Positions 60,212 to 64,000 of a stretch of 64,000 bases of DNA are shown in pieces (the stretch's first letter is position 1; every line of letters starts with the position of its first letter). The DNA is from Saposhnikovia divaricata (taxonomy: Eukaryota; Streptophyta; Magnoliopsida; Apiales; Apiaceae), in contig CM071598.1 in assembly GCA_036435485.1 (NCBI GenBank), positions 195,961,148-196,025,147 of the forward strand, read 5' to 3'. The translations under genes and the position numbers were made by a program. Under the pieces are notes generated by a model. The model searched no databases, was not told where the DNA came from, and worked only from the letters and a program-made list of their open reading frames with translations.

Positions 60212-62082
60212 GATTATGAGCAACAACATGCTATTAATTATAATGGATAGAGTGTAACATAATTGCTGATTTGATCTCTAACTAAACCTTTTTACTACTG
60301 TGTGAGAGTGTGTGTTAAATTATTAAGTTCTTGAGTTTGAAGTTGTGAATGGAGGAGAAGTGTAAGAGAGGACACAAGGCATGTGCAAAGTGGGCTGGAA
60401 AATGGGGACAGAGCCATGTGTTTGGTTTAGTGCTCATGGCTTTCATTTGTTAGTGACCACCACATCTTCTCGCTGCTATCCATTATTTCCATTACACTTT
60501 TCAACAGGCTGTGAAAGGAACACAACTTCAAAGATAAAAAGAGAGAGCAGGGAAATTTGGACCAGCCTTTTCATCTGCATGTCAATTATTAAGTGATTGT
60601 TTCAGTTTTCTAACTTAGATGTTTAACGTGTGTAAGACAGTCTAGCTTATCATAATCTAGTGTGAAGGTTTTTGAGTGTTCATTTTTTTTTTTGGATTGT
60701 ATCATTATTGACTGTATTTGGAATGTAATTATTATAAATTTCGTACTTATTTCACAAGATTCCCGTATCACCTACACATTATCACATTTACTTTCATTCA
60801 GAAGTTGTAGAATTTAAAATGTTACCTAATTAACAGAACAAGCACACACTAGATTATCAAATCAGACACGAACTTTTACATTCATTGAGAATTGTTTCAA
60901 AAATTGAACCTGTCACCTAAACACCGCAAGCACACACTTGATTATCACGTCAAACACGAACTTTTGATAGGATCACCTAAACACCGCAAGCACACACTTG
61001 ATTATCACGTCAAACACGAACTTTTGATAGGATACAATATTGCTCTTGATTATTGACGCACAAATTCACTCATGAATGCACACACTTGGACTAAAAAGAA
61101 GATGGAGATGCACACACTTGGATGAGTTGTGTACATTGGTAAAAGAATAAGTTAAGCATCTATGCCATGTGCATGGCAGACTTTTTTCGTTATTGAAAGT
61201 TAAGTACTCCATTAAAAAGAGAGCATATTTACATGCTTAACATTCAGGTCATACTTGCTTTTAAGAATGTCATTCAAACAATCAAACCTGTCATCTGGTG
61301 ATATGCTTAAATTTTATTTTATTTTTTTCTTCGTGAGTAGATTGTGATTTATAGGATGGCCATATAACCCTTTTGGTTAGGAAAAAAAAAATAATAAGAG
61401 AGGGGCAAAAAAGAAAGCCCGTATTTTTTATGAATTTTTTTATGTAAGTTTTAGTGACGAGGTGAATCGAAAATTTGTTTTCGATGAGTTGATATGTAGA
61501 TTAAAATGGGTGGATAACAGAATAAATATTTTTTAATTCAAAATAAGGAATTAATAATCGGTTCATTTTATTAAGCTTCCTCTTTGGAAAAGGTTGAGTG
61601 GCTGGGCTTGTGTTATTTACTACCGCGAATGCGTGTATTTTCTTTTATATTTTTATAATTATATTTTTTTCTTTTTGAATAATTTTTATATTTTTATTCA
61701 GTATTGTGTAAAAATATATTATACAAAATAAAGATAATAGTGAGTACATTCGATGTTCGGTATTGTTTTGGATTTTATATACGTTGAAATGAAATAGAGT
61801 AAGCAGAAGAATTTGTATTTTTTTTGCTAAATAACCCAACTTAGAGCATCTCCAACGACGTTGGGTAAAAATGATTTGTTAAATTACATAAAATAATGAT
61901 TATGTAAAATTTGTCGAACACGCTTCGAGGATATTGGCTATAATAGTTATATTTTAAAAATGGTATGTTATTAATATTTCAAGTTGTTATTAATGGAATA
62001 TATCATTTTAATATAGAAACAAGTGATGTGACAATTTACTACATGTTTCTAGAGGTTCGACAAATATAGCCAACATCAATAA
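60212..62082. other. intergenic, with a 60-bp direct repeat and MITE traces
   Basis: A 60-bp unit starting CACCTAAACACCGCAAGC is repeated at about 60916 and 60974. GAGCATCTCCAACG after TTA at 61851-61853 looks like a Tourist-type end. TTGGCTATA/TGTCGAAC words recur inverted at about 62045-62070, where the LTR begins, suggesting a MITE broken by the LTR. No gene. Confidence 0.45.
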
Positions 62083-62907
62083 TGTTGTGGAATAAAAACT
62101 AGGTTGAAAATATTGCGGCTAGGGTTTGTGAGCTTCGTGCTTTAATGGCTGCTTCTGCGTTCGAGACTTAAACGGTCCTCACAGAATGCCTACGTATCTC
62201 TGTAAATTAGAGAATCAAGCCAATAAAACGTAGTTCTAGAGTGAGGGGTCAGGCCCTTTATATAGGCTGAGGAGCCTTAGAATTATGGTAGGATTTGGAG
62301 ACTTGGTGGGCAAGTCTTTGAGGAATGTTCTAGATCTATTCCTTGTAGGAATCAGTTTCCATATTGAATTGGATGCCTTATTGGATAAGTTTGAAAGGGA
62401 TATTATCCTTATCCAACTCTTATTTGCTGAGCTGTTTATTACCCTTAATATTAATTACGAAATTAATATTATATTTAGGGTTTTGGGCCCAGCTGGTGGG
62501 CCCCACGTTTGGACTATTCTCGGCCCAATTAATGCCACATTAAATGTGTCTTTGGGGCTTATTTTCAGCCCATATCATTTGCCCCCCAACTTCTTAGGAA
62601 AACTGATCAGGTTTTCGTAGAAGTTATATTTGCCTTAATCGAGACTCGAGGTCGTTTTTATCCCTTACCTGGGACTTCTTAATTTTCCTACCCTTATATG
62701 GGAGTTTTGGTTTACACTAGTGTTTCACGAGTATCGTCTTGATTCTAAAGTGTGGAGCGACCTACACATTTACGACGATTTGCCTTATTCGAGGCTTTAA
62801 TTTGTGCTTGCTTTTAGCAATTTCGGCACCTTCATAGAGTTTTTATGCATTATTAGCATAAATTATTGCTCAACTTGTCAAGAAAATATTTCTATAATTT
62901 TCCCGTA

Positions 62908-63215
62908 TTTTTCTGTACTTTTCCTAGTATTTTAGGAATTTTTATATACCAACAGGTATTTTTCGTAATATTTCCTAATAATTTAGGAATTTTTATATAC
63001 CAACAGATATTTTTCGTAATTTTTCCTAATAATTTAGGAATTTTTATATACCAACAGGTATTTTTCGTAATTTTTCCTAATAATTTAGGAATTTTTATAT
63101 ACCAACAGGTATTTTTCGTAATTTTTCCTAATAATTTAGGAATTTTTATATACCAACAGGTATTTTTCGTAATTTTTCCTAATAATTTAGGAATTTTTAT
63201 ATACCAACAGGTATT
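62908..63215. repeat. 51-bp tandem repeat, about six copies
   Basis: The word CCAACAG recurs at 62949, 63000, 63051, 63102, 63153 and 63204, exactly 51 bp apart. Because 51 is a multiple of three a 153-codon ORF stays open through it. This is a side effect, not a gene. Confidence 0.93.
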
Positions 63216-63299
63216 TTTATTATTTTTTGGGAATTATTTTTCAATTTCCCAACATTTTTTTAAAATTTTTAAAGGAAAAAGTCATCCTGGCAAGAAATG

Positions 63300-63888
63300 C
63301 CTCCTGGGCGTGGGTACCCCCGCCTAGGAGACACCCTCCTTAGGCACGCCTAGGGGGTTTGGTCTCCTGGGCGTGGGTGATCTTTCTCCCTGGAAATGCT
63401 TCCTGGGCGTGGGTACCCCCGCCTAGGAGACACCTTCCTTAGGCACGCCTAGGGGGTTTGGTCTCCTGGGCGTGGGTATGCCCTTCTTTAAGGAAAGTCG
63501 AGCTAGGCGTGGGTACCCCCGCCAAGGAGACATTTTCCTTAGGCACGCCTAGGAAGTTTGGTCTCCTGGGCGTGGGTATACCCTTCTTTAAAGAAAATCG
63601 AGCTGGGCGTGGGTACCCCCGCCAAGGAGACACCTTCCTTAGGCACGCCTAGGAGGTTTGGTCTCCTGGGCGTGGGTATAGCCTTCTTTAAGGAAAGTCG
63701 AGCTAGGCGTGGGTACCCCCGCCAAGGAGACACCTTCCTTAGGCACGCCTAGGAGGTTTGGTCTCCTGGGCGTGGGTATAGCCTTCTTTAAGGAAAGTCG
63801 AGCTAGGCGTGGGTACCCCCGCCAAGGAGACACCTTCCTTAGGCACGCCTAGGAGGTTTGGTCTCCTGGGCGTGGGTATAGCCTTTTA
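63300..63888. repeat. 100-bp GC-rich tandem repeat, about six copies
   Basis: GCGTGGGTACCCCC begins at 63308, 63407, 63507, 63607, 63707 and 63807. Each unit holds CTCCTGGGCGTGGG and its near-complement around GGTACC, so it can fold into hairpins. The last three units are almost identical. Period 100 explains the short ORFs on both strands. Confidence 0.93.
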
Positions 63889-64000
63889 ATTGGGCTTCCT
63901 GCCTTTAAATTCTAACGGAATTTTATCCTATTTTCTAAAAATGTCGTAGAACATTCTAGAATTATCTCAAAATTTGAATTTCATGGGCTTCCCGCCTATT

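Larger units (their letters stand above)
62083..64000 (-). mobile_element. partial LTR of a further retrotransposon (probably Ty3/gypsy)
   Basis: On the minus strand there is a TATA box (CTATATAAAG, + 62256-62265). It is followed by GAACTACGT, GGCTTGATTC and GATACGTAGGCA, a combination I know from R/U5 regions of plant Tat/Athila-type gypsy LTRs. So transcription would run leftward and the LTR body extends beyond the window. The left border at about 62083 is a guess based on a TGT. Tandem arrays fill its right part. Confidence 0.6.

Noticed and set aside
62866..63327. 153-aa ORF with a 17-residue repeat
   Set aside because: It is open only because the 51-bp DNA repeat is a multiple of three; there are no gene features and it lies in an LTR.
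63439..63833. Several overlapping 64-aa ORFs on both strands
   Set aside because: They are produced by the 100-bp tandem repeat and recur every 100 bp on both strands.

Overview
The window is plant nuclear DNA. It is AT-rich, has spliced genes with GT/AG introns, and is mostly LTR retrotransposons with initiator-Met tRNA primer sites, Helitrons and MITEs. The repertoire fits a eudicot, perhaps an asterid, but the species cannot be fixed from the sequence. No bacterial, CRISPR or viral system is present. Only three ordinary host genes are supported: a seven-exon RING-type E3 ligase gene (17678-22327, +) and two tandem paralogues of a plant TAG-type DNA-3-methyladenine glycosylase (49792-51268 and 58618-60211, +).

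Layout. (1) 1-8368: a minus-strand Ty3/gypsy element with 3.6-kb LTRs. It kept an unusual ORF upstream of gag and gag itself, but lost almost all of pol. It sits inside (2) 8369 to about 16490, a decayed plus-strand Ty1/copia element with gag, pol and a third ORF after pol. A 366-bp Helitron follows at 16493-16858. (3) 17678-22327: the RING gene, with degenerate copies of its own last coding segment just downstream. (4) 22.5-60.2 kb: an old tandem segmental duplication. Unit A (about 22516-51268) and unit B (51269-60211) each end in a glycosylase gene. Unit A was inflated by a 5'-truncated, internally deleted copia element (about 25.9-32.4 kb) and by a young 13.1-kb copia element (34076-47162). 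The young element landed inside an older MITE. Unit B received a Stowaway-like element and a 1.37-kb inverted-repeat element. (5) From about 62.1 kb to the end: part of another LTR on the minus strand, carrying 51-bp and 100-bp tandem arrays.

The three copia elements look related (SIRE/Maximus-like). All have the junction GGGGGAGAT before TG at the 3' LTR. All show a T-rich stretch ending in CAG|GG between the gag stop and the protease, in different reading-frame relations. All carry, intact or decayed, the same accessory ORF between pol and the 3' LTR. Two of them carry dense arrays of a 9-10-bp word in the LTR, and in one the same word also occurs inside the accessory ORF.

The host genes have no obvious shared pathway. 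The glycosylases would act in nuclear or organellar base-excision repair and the RING protein in ubiquitination. The most informative host signals are the datable duplication junction near 51.27 kb and an intron present in one glycosylase copy but exactly absent from the other. Exon borders were placed by eye from splice sites, frame and paralogue comparison. Coordinates of LTRs and MITEs come from TG..CA ends, target-site duplications and empty sites.
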